The translations under genes were made by a program, and so were the position numbers. This document shows, in pieces, positions 40,017 through 47,459 of a stretch of DNA of 64,000 nucleotides (the stretch's first letter is position 1; every line of letters starts with the position of its first letter). This DNA comes from Ferrigenium kumadai (GTDB taxonomy: Bacteria > Pseudomonadota > Gammaproteobacteria > Burkholderiales > Gallionellaceae). The stretch spans positions 1,116,001-1,180,000 of the forward strand of contig NZ_AP019536.1 in assembly GCF_018324385.1 (NCBI RefSeq), written 5' to 3'. Below the pieces are notes generated by a model that searched no databases, had not been told where the DNA came from, and saw only the letters and a program-made list of their open reading frames with translations.

Positions 40017-40430
40017 ATGACGGTGAAGATCGCATTTGCGACCAGCGACCGCCGCGTGGTCGATCAGCACTTCGGTGCGGCCGAAGCGTTCGCCATCTAC
40101 GAGCTGGACGAGAACGAGGTGCGGCTGGTCGAAGTGGCCGAGTTCACCGAGACGGAAATGGACGGACACGAAGGCAAGCTCGCCGCCAAGGTCGAGCTGC
40201 TGGGCGACTGCGCGGCTGTGTATTGCAACGCCGCCGGTGCATCGGCGATCCAGCAGTTGCTGGCGAAGGGCATCCAGCCGATGCGCGTGGACGAAGATTC
40301 TCCGGTCGATGAGTTGTTGTCCGGCCTGCAAAAAAGCTTATGCAGCGAGCCGCCTGCATGGCTGGCTAAGCACCTGAAGAAGCTGCGCGGTAGTGACCGT
40401 TTTGCGGCAGACGAGGAATGGCAGGAATGA
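40017..40430 (+). CDS. nifX: Nitrogen fixation protein NifX
   Basis: This 137-residue NifX binds and shuttles NifB-co and other FeMo-co precursors. It starts MTVKIAFATSDRRVVDQHFG, in which the His of VDQHFG is the cofactor-binding position of the NifX/NafY fold. The motif AAGASAIQQLLAKGIQPM follows. ATG 40017 has GGGAGAAA upstream. It lies 10 bases after nifN, and its stop overlaps the next ATG. Confidence 0.95.
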   Translation: MTVKIAFATSDRRVVDQHFGAAEAFAIYELDENEVRLVEVAEFTETEMDGHEGKLAAKVELLGDCAAVYCNAAGASAIQQLLAKGIQPMRVDEDSPVDELLSGLQKSLCSEPPAWLAKHLKKLRGSDRFAADEEWQE

Positions 40431-40864
40431 TAGACGCACCTGTCCGCGTGGTCTCGGCCGGCAACGGCAGGGCGCAGGTCGAGCCGACCGCACAGTCCGG
40501 CTGCGGCGGCTGCCAGTCGCGCAGCAGCTGCGGCGTGTCCGGGTTGGGCAAGTATTTCTCCAACAACCGCAAGGCCATCGAAGTGCAATGCGACGCGAAC
40601 GTGCGCGCGGGCGACGAGTTGCAGCTGAGTATGAGCGAGGGCGATCTGCTCAAGGCCGGGCTGCTGGCTTATTTGTTGCCGACGGTGCTGGCGTTGGCGG
40701 GGGCGGGCGTTGCGGCGGCGTATGGCCTGGGCGATGTCGGTGCGGTGCTGGGGGCGGGCATCGGTATCGCAACGGGATTCTTGCTGGGGCGTCTGTCCGG
40801 CTGGACGCCGCAGATGTACGCACAACTAAAGAGTGATCAATCAAACGAAGGAGAAACACCATGA
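40427..40864 (+). CDS. SoxR-reducing system RseC family protein
   Basis: This 145-residue protein has an N-terminal domain with a cysteine motif CGGCQSRSSCG. Two adjacent membrane helices follow (LLAYLLPTVLALAGAGVAAA and VGAVLGAGIGIATGFLLGRL). This is the RseC/MucC architecture. RseC proteins work with Rnf/Rsx-type complexes to keep SoxR reduced. Here, between nifX and the DUF269 gene, it more likely serves the Rnf electron route to nitrogenase. It overlaps nifX and the next gene by 4 bases each. Confidence 0.88.
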   Translation: MIDAPVRVVSAGNGRAQVEPTAQSGCGGCQSRSSCGVSGLGKYFSNNRKAIEVQCDANVRAGDELQLSMSEGDLLKAGLLAYLLPTVLALAGAGVAAAYGLGDVGAVLGAGIGIATGFLLGRLSGWTPQMYAQLKSDQSNEGETP

Positions 40865-41322
40865 ACCAGGCAGTCGCATCAGACCCGTTGTTGTCCACCG
40901 ATTTCATCCAGGAGATGGTCAAGCAGATGCGCGCCATCGACAGCTATGGCACCTACGACGGCTGGCCGGTGGAGCGCATCCTCGCTCCGTACGTGGTGAC
41001 CAAGGAACAGCGCCGCGCGATTCCCGTGATCGGAGACCCGGACGACGTGCTGTTGTCGCGCATCAAGGCGTTCTACAACGCCATCGCTTCGCTGATCGAG
41101 AAGGAATGCGGACAAATGGCCGTGCCGATGATCAACATCACCCACGAAGGTTTCGGCCGCGCGGTGATCACGGTCGGCAAGCTGGTGGTGATGGACAAGA
41201 CCCTGCGCGACGTCCATCGCTACGGTTATGAGAGCCTGTCGAAGATGAAGGACGAGGCCGACAAGCTGCTGTCGGTGGCGCTGGGACTCGTGGGCAAGCA
41301 CCCGGACGTAGCAGGGATGTAA
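40861..41322 (+). CDS. NifX-associated nitrogen fixation protein (DUF269)
   Basis: This 153-residue protein is all helical in appearance (FIQEMVKQMRAIDSYGTYDGW and DPDDVLLSRIKAFYNAIASL). It belongs to the DUF269 family almost always found after nifX. Recent work in diazotrophs points to a role near FeMo-co or nitrogenase assembly, but I do not rely on a specific mechanism. A repeat element follows before the DUF683 gene. Confidence 0.93.
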   Translation: MNQAVASDPLLSTDFIQEMVKQMRAIDSYGTYDGWPVERILAPYVVTKEQRRAIPVIGDPDDVLLSRIKAFYNAIASLIEKECGQMAVPMINITHEGFGRAVITVGKLVVMDKTLRDVHRYGYESLSKMKDEADKLLSVALGLVGKHPDVAGM

Positions 41323-41325
41323 ATC

Positions 41326-41420
41326 GAGGATACGGGATACAGGAGACGGGATACAGGGAAAGGCGGAGCGAGTGGCGGGTTTGCTGAATCCTATATCCCG
41401 TATCCTGAATCCTGAATCCT
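41326..41420. repeat. GGGATACGGGATAC repeat, copy 2 (DUF269-DUF683 gap)
   Basis: GAGGATACGGGATACAGGAGACGGGATACAGGG on the left is answered by CCTATATCCCGTATCCTGAATCCTGAATCCTC on the right. About 30 bases of unrelated sequence lie between them. The arms can form a long imperfect stem. Confidence 0.75.
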
Positions 41421-41437
41421 CTCCAAAGGAGACATGA

Positions 41438-41656
41438 ATGACCGAAGAAGAACTGAAGAACCTCGACCGCGAAGTGAAGAAGCTCAAGCGCATCTCCAGC
41501 GAATGGGCGTCGCAATTGCACGACCTGGTCGAGGAACGCCTGCCCGCTGGATATCAGGAGATCCCCGGCATCGCGCAATCCACTTACGACGCTTGCCAGG
41601 CTTGGGCGGAGGCGAACGCGAAACTGATCGCAGCACAGAAAGAGACACAAGTTTAG
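41438..41656 (+). CDS. CCE_0567-type small protein (DUF683)
   Basis: This 72-residue coiled protein (ELKNLDREVKKLKRISSEWA, then LHDLVEERLPAGYQEIP) is a member of the DUF683 family that follows DUF269 in nif operons. It is expected to be a small helical dimer, with possible metal binding suggested for homologues. The ATG follows CAAAGGAG. Confidence 0.92.
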   Translation: MTEEELKNLDREVKKLKRISSEWASQLHDLVEERLPAGYQEIPGIAQSTYDACQAWAEANAKLIAAQKETQV

Positions 41657-41670
41657 ATAGAGGAAGAGAT

Positions 41671-41961
41671 ATGTCTAATATCACCGGAACCACAAGAGGT
41701 GGAACGCCTTACGAACCCACCTTCGTCACCGCACTGAACGCGACCAACTGCATCGGCTGCGGCCGCTGCTACAAGGTTTGCCCGCGCACCGTATTCGAAC
41801 TGGTCGAACGCAGCGAGGACGACGAGAACTACGACGAGGACGAAGACAACAGCATGGTGATGACACTCGCCAACGCGCTGGACTGCATCGGCTGCGGCTC
41901 CTGCGGACGCGTCTGTCCCAAGCAGTGCCATACCCATCAAGCCCTGACGGCGGGAGCGTAA
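41671..41961 (+). CDS. fdxB: Nif-specific ferredoxin III (FdxB)
   Basis: This 96-residue 2x 4Fe-4S ferredoxin has CIGCGRCYKVCP and CIGCGSCGRVCPKQC. An acidic insert (EDDENYDEDEDNS) lies between them, and the N terminus GTPYEPTFVTALN is typical of ferredoxin III. A probable electron carrier for nitrogenase or cofactor assembly. ATG 41671 follows AGGAAGAG. Confidence 0.95.
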   Translation: MSNITGTTRGGTPYEPTFVTALNATNCIGCGRCYKVCPRTVFELVERSEDDENYDEDEDNSMVMTLANALDCIGCGSCGRVCPKQCHTHQALTAGA

Positions 41962-41963
41962 TC

Positions 41964-42287
41964 ATGCCAAGGCCGACAAGACACGTATTCGTCTGTTCGC
42001 AGAACCGTCCCGTCGGCCATCCGCGCGGCTCCTGCGGGCAGAAGGGCTGCGCCGAAGTGGTGGACGAGTTCATGAGGCAGTGGCAGTTGCGCCAGTGCTT
42101 CACCCAGGTGCTGGTGACGCCGAGCGGTTGCATCGGGCCGTGCAGCATGGGGACGAACGTGCTGGTCTATCCGGAAGGCGTCATGTACAGCAACGTCACT
42201 AGGGAGGATGTGAGCGAGATTTTCGACGAACACCTGTTGGGCGGGAAAGTTGTCGAGCGGCTGAAGACGCCGGCCGACATCTGGTAA
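41964..42287 (+). CDS. Thioredoxin-like 2Fe-2S ferredoxin
   Basis: This 107-residue protein belongs to the Shethna/thioredoxin-like [2Fe-2S] ferredoxin family. It has CSQNRPVGHPRGSCGQKGC near the N terminus and TPSGCIGPCSMGTNVLVYPEGVMY with the second cysteine pair. Related proteins are associated with nitrogenase in Azotobacter (2Fe-2S ferredoxins, FeSII relatives). It starts two bases after the fdxB stop. Confidence 0.92.
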   Translation: MPRPTRHVFVCSQNRPVGHPRGSCGQKGCAEVVDEFMRQWQLRQCFTQVLVTPSGCIGPCSMGTNVLVYPEGVMYSNVTREDVSEIFDEHLLGGKVVERLKTPADIW

Positions 42288-42291
42288 TGCG

Positions 42292-42660
42292 ATGGCGATT
42301 GATCTTCTCCCTTCGGAACTGAAGGAACTGGCCGGACGCATCGTGCAGGCGCTGCAGAAGGAAGCAACGCGCAACACCTCCACGGGCACCGCGCCGAGGA
42401 TCGAGTTGGCTGGCGCGCAGTTCACGCGCGTCGTAGACCCGGCCAACCAGCAGCCGGGATACGCAGGCATCTGGCGCAACACACGCAACGAACGCTGCGG
42501 CACGCTGACTTTCAACAGTGACGGCAGCTTCTATGCAGAGTTCGACCTGTTCTGCCCGCACCCGCGCGATGCGCGCTGGTTCGTCGAGACGGTCATAGCC
42601 TGGGGCAACGAAGGGACGATGCGCAGCGAGGCGAAACTGGTTCCGAGTTTTGAGGAATAA
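42292..42660 (+). CDS. Hypothetical nif-operon protein
   Basis: This 122-residue soluble protein is unknown. The N terminus is helical (LPSELKELAGRIVQALQKEA) and the second half is probably a beta-sheet domain (GTLTFNSDGSFYAEFDLFCPHP, then RWFVETVIAWGN). It has two cysteines (ERCGTL and LFCPHP). It lies 4 bases after the 2Fe-2S ferredoxin and 4 bases before the nifZ-like gene, which marks it as a genuine operon member. Confidence 0.75.
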   Translation: MAIDLLPSELKELAGRIVQALQKEATRNTSTGTAPRIELAGAQFTRVVDPANQQPGYAGIWRNTRNERCGTLTFNSDGSFYAEFDLFCPHPRDARWFVETVIAWGNEGTMRSEAKLVPSFEE

Positions 42661-42664
42661 CAAG

Positions 42665-43479
<815 letters not shown>

Positions 43480-43501
43480 TTACCCCGATGAGGTGGCCGA
43501 T

Positions 43502-43517
43502 TGTTGCATTCGCAACA
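43502..43517. promoter_or_regulatory. TGT-N10-ACA palindrome before nifF
   Basis: TGT-TGCATTCGCA-ACA sits inside a perfect 10-base-pair stem with a 4-base loop (43498-43521). It fits a NifA site but lies only 26 bases before the nifF ATG, with no -24/-12 element downstream. It may instead be an RNA hairpin between the two genes. Confidence 0.4.
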
Positions 43518-43530
43518 ATCGGCACGACAA

Positions 43531-44088
43531 TCACACCGGCCCGCGCCCTGCGCGCGTCAGTTCGACGGTGCGCGTCATGGCTCCATCGAATGAGACCTTG
43601 TCGCCCTTGGGCTTGTAGTCGCCCAGCGCCTTGTACACGGTGACGATCTTTTCCGAGGCGGACTGGCCCTTGAAGTCGCCCTTGTCCAGCGCGGCGAGGT
43701 CGATCAGTTCGTTCCAGATCAGGCCTTCCTGCATGCCGATGGCGGCGATACTCAGCCCGCCGAGTTCGATCACCAGCGGTTTGTCGATGTTCACCACGAA
43801 CAGAATGATCTTTACGTCCGGCGCGAAATCGGCCTGGTAGTAGTCGAGCACCTTGGGCAGCAGGGTGAGGTCGTCGAGGCTACCGACATAGAGCTTGATC
43901 TTGTCGTTTTCGGCCAGCACGATGGTGTTCTTGATTGTGGAGACGGGTGGCTTGCGGTGACCAAGCGCGTCGCCGACCTCGCCCAGTTCCAGCACCAGGT
44001 CGCCGCGATAGGCGGCGTAGCTGCCGCTGGCTTCCTTGAAGTTCATGTTGAACAGCAGGCCTTTTTGTTCGTATGTGTCGAATAGCAT
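43531..44088 (-). CDS. Hypothetical protein upstream of nifF
   Basis: This 185-residue soluble protein starts at ATG 44088 (MLFDTYEQKGLLFNMN) with AAGGTG 4 bases upstream. The middle looks like an alpha/beta domain (NTIVLAENDKIKLYVGSLDD, then PDVKIILFVVNIDKPLVIE). I do not recognise the family. A sigma-54-like element at 44129-44144 suggests nitrogen-fixation control, and nifF follows in the same direction. Confidence 0.78.
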   Translation of the reverse strand: MLFDTYEQKGLLFNMNFKEASGSYAAYRGDLVLELGEVGDALGHRKPPVSTIKNTIVLAENDKIKLYVGSLDDLTLLPKVLDYYQADFAPDVKIILFVVNIDKPLVIELGGLSIAAIGMQEGLIWNELIDLAALDKGDFKGQSASEKIVTVYKALGDYKPKGDKVSFDGAMTRTVELTRAGRGPV

Positions 44089-44128
44089 GTCGCACCTTGT
44101 CGTAAATGAATGATGGGGCCTTATGACG

Positions 44129-44144
44129 AGCAATAACCGTACCA
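44129..44144 (-). promoter_or_regulatory. Sigma-54-like promoter of the 44088 gene and nifF
   Basis: The minus strand reads TGGTACG-GTTA-TTGCT, one mismatch from the -24/-12 consensus. The predicted start is about 44117, 29 bases before the ATG. No perfect NifA site lies at the usual distance upstream. Confidence 0.72.
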
Positions 44145-44186
44145 AAGAAGAGATGTACCTTGGGTTACGCGTGGGGCATGGGCAAC

Positions 44187-44213
44187 AAAAAAGGCCGGCG
44201 GGAACCGGCCTTT
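44187..44213 (-). terminator. Terminator after the HU gene fragment
   Basis: AAAGGCCGG-CGGGAA-CCGGCCTTT is a strong hairpin with a T-run on the minus strand (a run of A on the plus strand at 44187-44192). It lies just downstream of the truncated HU-type gene and would have been its terminator. Confidence 0.75.
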
Positions 44214-44233
44214 CATTCGACAGTTGTCGGCAA

Positions 44234-44293
44234 TTACTTCTTGGTGCCGTTCACAGTTGCCTTGAGCGTCGCACCAGCCTTGAATGCAGGCTG
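44234..44293 (-). pseudogene. 3' fragment of an HU-type DNA-binding protein gene
   Basis: The last 18 or so codons before TAA 44234 read PAFKAGATLKATVNGTKK, the C-terminal arm and tail of HU/IHF-type histone-like proteins. Upstream of QP the frame loses similarity, so the remaining roughly 75 codons of the gene are missing. The fragment keeps its own terminator. It marks a breakpoint between the nif island and the flanking genes. Confidence 0.65.
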
Positions 44294-44305
44294 TTCACAT
44301 CGCAC

Positions 44306-44345
44306 AAAAGGCTTATTTCTCAAGGGGAATGAGCCTTTTTTGTTT
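44306..44345. terminator. Hairpin with flanking A/T runs after the metallopeptidase gene
   Basis: AAAAGGCT..AGCCTTTT stem with extra pairing in ATT/AAT, and a TTTTTTG run on the plus side. It starts 10 bases beyond the stop of the metallopeptidase gene (minus strand) and can act in either direction. Confidence 0.7.
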
Positions 44346-44354
44346 TCATGCGGG

Positions 44355-44909
44355 CTATTCATCCGGAGGCGTGGCGGCATCCACACCCGCGGGTGACCAG
44401 AGCGGCCGGCCGGTCGCATCGAGGTAGGTGAGGTAGACCCGCAGGTCGAACTCCAGCTGCGGATAATCGGGCTCCATGTACCGGCACAGCTGATAGAACG
44501 CCTTGTCGTGCTCACGTTCCTTGATGTGGGCCAGTTCGTGCACAACGATCATGCGCAAGAATTCCGGCGGCATCTCCTTGAACATCGCCGCGACGCGAAT
44601 CTCGCGCTTGGCCTTGAGATTTCCGCCCTGTACCCGCGAGATGCTGGTGTGCGTGCCCAGCGCGTTCTGGATGATGTGCAGCTTGCTGTCGAATGCCACC
44701 TTGCTCAGTGAGCCGGCGTTGCGCAGGTACTCGCCTTTGAGTTCCAGCACGTAGTCGTAGAGCGCCTTGTCGGTTCGCACCTCGTGCGCCTGTGGATACT
44801 TCTGCAACAACAAATCGGCAAGCTTGTCCTGTGCGATCAATTGCCGTACTTGTTCGGCCAGTGTCACAGGGTAACCGGCGAGGTAATCGGTTAGAGGTTT
44901 CTGGCGCAT
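44355..44909 (-). CDS. YgjP-like zinc metallopeptidase (M48/DUF45-type)
   Basis: This 184-residue protein has the zinc-binding motif VVHELAHIKEREHDKAFY (HExxH with a following His) near residue 125. The family start is RQKPLTDYLAGYP. Such YgjP/SprT-like proteins are soluble, and their substrates are poorly known. It is the first gene outside the nif island on the right. Confidence 0.85.
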   Translation of the reverse strand: MRQKPLTDYLAGYPVTLAEQVRQLIAQDKLADLLLQKYPQAHEVRTDKALYDYVLELKGEYLRNAGSLSKVAFDSKLHIIQNALGTHTSISRVQGGNLKAKREIRVAAMFKEMPPEFLRMIVVHELAHIKEREHDKAFYQLCRYMEPDYPQLEFDLRVYLTYLDATGRPLWSPAGVDAATPPDE

Positions 44910-44984
44910 GGGGGATTCGGTGACGGGGTGGGGCGCGATATTACATGAGCCCCAGGCTTACGATAAACAGGAGGTTAAAATTTG

Positions 44985-45038
44985 AATCACCAACCTGCGC
45001 AGCTTTTCGCGTAGGTCCGGTTGAGCGTAATGTTATGC
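44985..45038 (-). other. Integron attC site of cassette 2 (R' end degraded)
   Basis: On the minus strand R'' is GCATAAC (45038-45032), which is the exact complement of the GTTATGC that opens the same cassette. Inner arms TCAACC/GGTTGG and CCTACGCG/GCTGCGCAGG form the hairpin. The outer R' box is only GTTGGTG or lost. The stop codon of the cassette gene (TAA) lies inside R''. Confidence 0.65.
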
Positions 45039-45491
45039 GCTTTGGCTACCACGAATTTTTAGTAGCTCTCTACTTCCCTGAGTTTTCAGGACGGCGGCCC
45101 AATAGGCGCAGATGAAACTGAACCCGATTATGCCTATGTGTTCAAGCAAGGAAAGCTTTTCCGCCGCCATTCCCCACCCTATAACAATTACCAGGAAGCA
45201 TACGAACAGCAAGCCCGACATCAAATACGACTGAACTACCATCACGTATTCCACGGCACGCTGTATCTTTGGGAACTTGATCGGATCGTCAATCTGGTAC
45301 TGCAAGAAGGCGCCTACTCTTTTTAACGCATCGGGAGTTGCCCGAAATAACGAGAGCATGGGTGGGCTCTGCAATATTTTTACGATGCTGTAAATCGGAA
45401 CCAGAATGAGCAGGCTGCCCCATGCGCTTAGCAGCAACACTCGATACCACTCTGGAAAGGCTTTCAGATGTTCAAGTACGAACGTAGTCAT
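45033..45491 (-). CDS. Hypothetical membrane protein, integron cassette gene
   Basis: This 152-residue protein is unknown. Hydrophobic segments lie at about residues 19-38 (LLLSAWGSLLILVPIYSIV), 90-110 (GLLFVCFLVIVIGWGMA) and 118-135 (IGIIGFSFICAYWAAVL). The base composition is more AT-rich than the neighbours. It fills a cassette: TTATGC opens it 18 bases upstream of the ATG, and the TAA stop lies within the R'' box of its attC. Integron cassettes often carry such orphan genes. Confidence 0.72.
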   Translation of the reverse strand: MTTFVLEHLKAFPEWYRVLLLSAWGSLLILVPIYSIVKILQSPPMLSLFRATPDALKRVGAFLQYQIDDPIKFPKIQRAVEYVMVVQSYLMSGLLFVCFLVIVIGWGMAAEKLSLLEHIGIIGFSFICAYWAAVLKTQGSRELLKIRGSQSA

Positions 45492-45508
45492 ACGTGACTC
45501 CTATAAAC

Positions 45509-45598
45509 GCATAACGTGGAAGTGAGAGGCAGCGGAGCGTAGCGAGGGCACTAACAATTGCTAGCTTGTTGGCTGTCCTCTCGACTGCAAAGTTAGGT
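45509..45598 (-). other. Integron attC site between cassettes 1 and 2
   Basis: On the minus strand: R'' ACCTAAC, spacer, L'' AGTCGAGAGG, a central stem, L' CCTCTCACTT, spacer, R' GTTATGC (90 bases). L' pairs with L'' except for one extrahelical base in L'', the hallmark of attC. R'' is the perfect complement of the GTTAGGT that opens the upstream cassette at 46407. Confidence 0.82.
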
Positions 45599-46387
45599 TT
45601 CAACCTGCGATATTGAACCATCATCGTTAAGGTAAAGAATGTGGTTCTCCAGAACGTCTTCCATGATTGCGCGCGTTGCATCATTGATGATGATCTCTTG
45701 GTTGGATTGATGATAGTTCGTGGTTTGTTGGTAGTGAATTTCGGTGACGCGTATTAAGCCAATTTCTGTCTGATCATATAGTTCTTCTGGCTCAAGTACG
45801 TTTGCTCCATCAGTCATTGCTTGGTTAACAAGTTGCCGCAATGAAATTCTCGGATTGCCTTCAGCATCAAAAAACATCGTTTGCAGATTCCATCGGCAGT
45901 TGAAGCTGAACCCCGTTAAGTTCCTTTCTATTAGCCGTTGTCTTGCTTGGTCATTGTCATACTTCACATCGACAATTGAGGTGTCTGGAATTACAAAGTT
46001 TGACGTTATGTTTACAGACTTCAATAAATGGTTGACGGTGACTAACCGAACTCCTCTTTCTTTTGCAAGAAGCACCGCACCCGATTGATAACCGGCCGTG
46101 GTGGCAAAGATTCCTGTTGCGTTGCCGATGTCGTCTAGGGTTGTAATGAACGAAGCTACATCAGACTTCTCAACGCGGCGGTTGTAATGCTTGCACTCGA
46201 TGCACGTCTTGTATTTCACACCACCGACCTTGAACTCCCAGTAAACATCAATCTGATGAGTCGCGCCGCTACGCCCCTTTATTTTTACATTGTGTAAGAC
46301 ATTTACATTTTCTACGCAGTCACTTGCCACTAAAGCTGCGTGGAGATCGCGAACTAGAATTTCGTATTCGGTAGAGAGGCCACGCAT
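45593..46387 (-). CDS. Mrr-like restriction-endonuclease-fold protein, integron cassette gene
   Basis: This 264-residue protein has a PD-(D/E)xK nuclease-like core at about residues 40-110. HQIDVYWEF gives the acidic residue, and TCIECKHYNRRV gives the E-x-K pair. The segment GIFATTAGYQSGAVLLAKERGVRLV closes the Mrr_cat-type fold. A defence or DNA-cleavage role is likely, but no specificity domain is recognised in the C-terminal half. It forms cassette 1: TTAGGT opens it 14 bases before the ATG, and its TAA stop lies within R'' of its attC. Confidence 0.78.
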   Translation of the reverse strand: MRGLSTEYEILVRDLHAALVASDCVENVNVLHNVKIKGRSGATHQIDVYWEFKVGGVKYKTCIECKHYNRRVEKSDVASFITTLDDIGNATGIFATTAGYQSGAVLLAKERGVRLVTVNHLLKSVNITSNFVIPDTSIVDVKYDNDQARQRLIERNLTGFSFNCRWNLQTMFFDAEGNPRISLRQLVNQAMTDGANVLEPEELYDQTEIGLIRVTEIHYQQTTNYHQSNQEIIINDATRAIMEDVLENHILYLNDDGSISQVET

Positions 46388-46400
46388 GGTGTCGCTTGAA

Positions 46401-46407
46401 ACCTAAC
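46401..46407 (-). other. Integron core site at the start of cassette 1
   Basis: GTTAGGT on the minus strand fits the GTTRRRY core consensus. Recombination would fall after the first G. No full attI or attC is clear upstream of it. Confidence 0.6.
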
Positions 46408-46512
46408 GTTACCTAGACACTAGGAGTGTCTGATAATCTGGAGCGCCATGTCGGATAATCCGGGCAGGCCATCGCAACTCCTTGATTTGTACAGAAGGGA
46501 AAATCACAAACG

Positions 46513-46618
46513 CCCCAACATCGCCAGAAAAAACGACATCCATAAATCTCACCCCATTTAGCCTGATTAAACGGCGAGCCCGCATCCTGCCCCACCACCG
46601 CCAGAAAAACAACATTCC
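46513..46618. repeat. Two 29-base direct repeats
   Basis: 46513-46541 (CCCCAACATCGCCAGAAAAA..) and 46590-46618 (CCCCACCACCGCCAGAAAAA..) share most positions and are 77 bases apart. They lie in an otherwise gene-poor gap (46408-46669) next to the integron cassettes. Confidence 0.55.
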
Positions 46619-46669
46619 TGAAGGCCTATATATTTTCCCTGGCGGCTGCGCCATCCTCTCTGCCCGAAT

Positions 46670-47386
46670 TCAGAATCGCTCATGCGACATCAGGTAGCGC
46701 CATTCCCCGGACGGCATTCTGGACATGGACACGCGCCCGATGCGGAGCCGTCTCATGCTGACGATCCGCAGCCCGACGCTGTCGCACATGTGGGCGATCT
46801 GGCCGGGGCGCACGCCCTTGAGTGCGAAGCGCAGCCGGGTTTCGTTCTGCCAGCTGACCTTGGCCGGGGGCAGCGGTTTGCCGTTGAAGCTGAGCCCGTG
46901 GTTGAGCAGCTTGAGTCCATTTTCAACCAACTCGCCGGCGACTTCGACGACATATTCCTGTTCGATGGTGGCGGCGTCGTCTGTCAGCTTGCGCGACACC
47001 CGGCGATCCTGGGTGAATACCGTCAGGCCGCTTGCATTCGCCTCCAGCGGCAGGCATTGCGTCAGTCGCACGAAGTGTTGCTTGAGGATGCGGATCTCGG
47101 AGGGGTCTTCCGCCGTTTGCGTCTCGGCGCGGATCAGGCGCGGTATGGAGTCGGAATTCATGTCCGTGTCCGGAGGCTGGTGAAACAATATGGTGATCGG
47201 CTCGATGGGGACGGGCGTCGCATCGGGAAGAAGTTCGACCTTCTGCTCCGACACCATGAACTGCGGCTCTTCCACTACCTGACCGTCCACCGTCACCCAG
47301 CCGCCCGCGATATACAGCTCGGCCTCGCGGCGCGAGCAGGGGATGAGTGCGGCAAGGCGTTTGGCGAGACGGATAGGCTCTGACAT
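46670..47386 (-). CDS. RluF/RsuA-family pseudouridine synthase-like protein
   Basis: This 238-residue protein has an N-terminal S4 domain (LAKRLAALIPCSRREAELYIAGGWVTVDG). A pseudouridine synthase-like domain follows. In the catalytic motif, where active family members have R-L-D-x-x-(T/S)-x-G-L, the sequence reads LPLEANASGLTVFTQD. The catalytic Asp is thus replaced by Glu and the preceding Arg is lost. GVRPGQIAHMCDSVGLRIVSMRRLRIG matches the end of the family. It may bind rRNA without catalysis. Start is ATG 47386. Confidence 0.82.
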   Translation of the reverse strand: MSEPIRLAKRLAALIPCSRREAELYIAGGWVTVDGQVVEEPQFMVSEQKVELLPDATPVPIEPITILFHQPPDTDMNSDSIPRLIRAETQTAEDPSEIRILKQHFVRLTQCLPLEANASGLTVFTQDRRVSRKLTDDAATIEQEYVVEVAGELVENGLKLLNHGLSFNGKPLPPAKVSWQNETRLRFALKGVRPGQIAHMCDSVGLRIVSMRRLRIGRVSMSRMPSGEWRYLMSHERF

Positions 47387-47459
47387 GTAATGTGTATGCG
47401 GGAATCGGGGATGCGCATTGTAAACGCTCAGGGCGCGCCATCCCCTGTAAAATCCGCGC

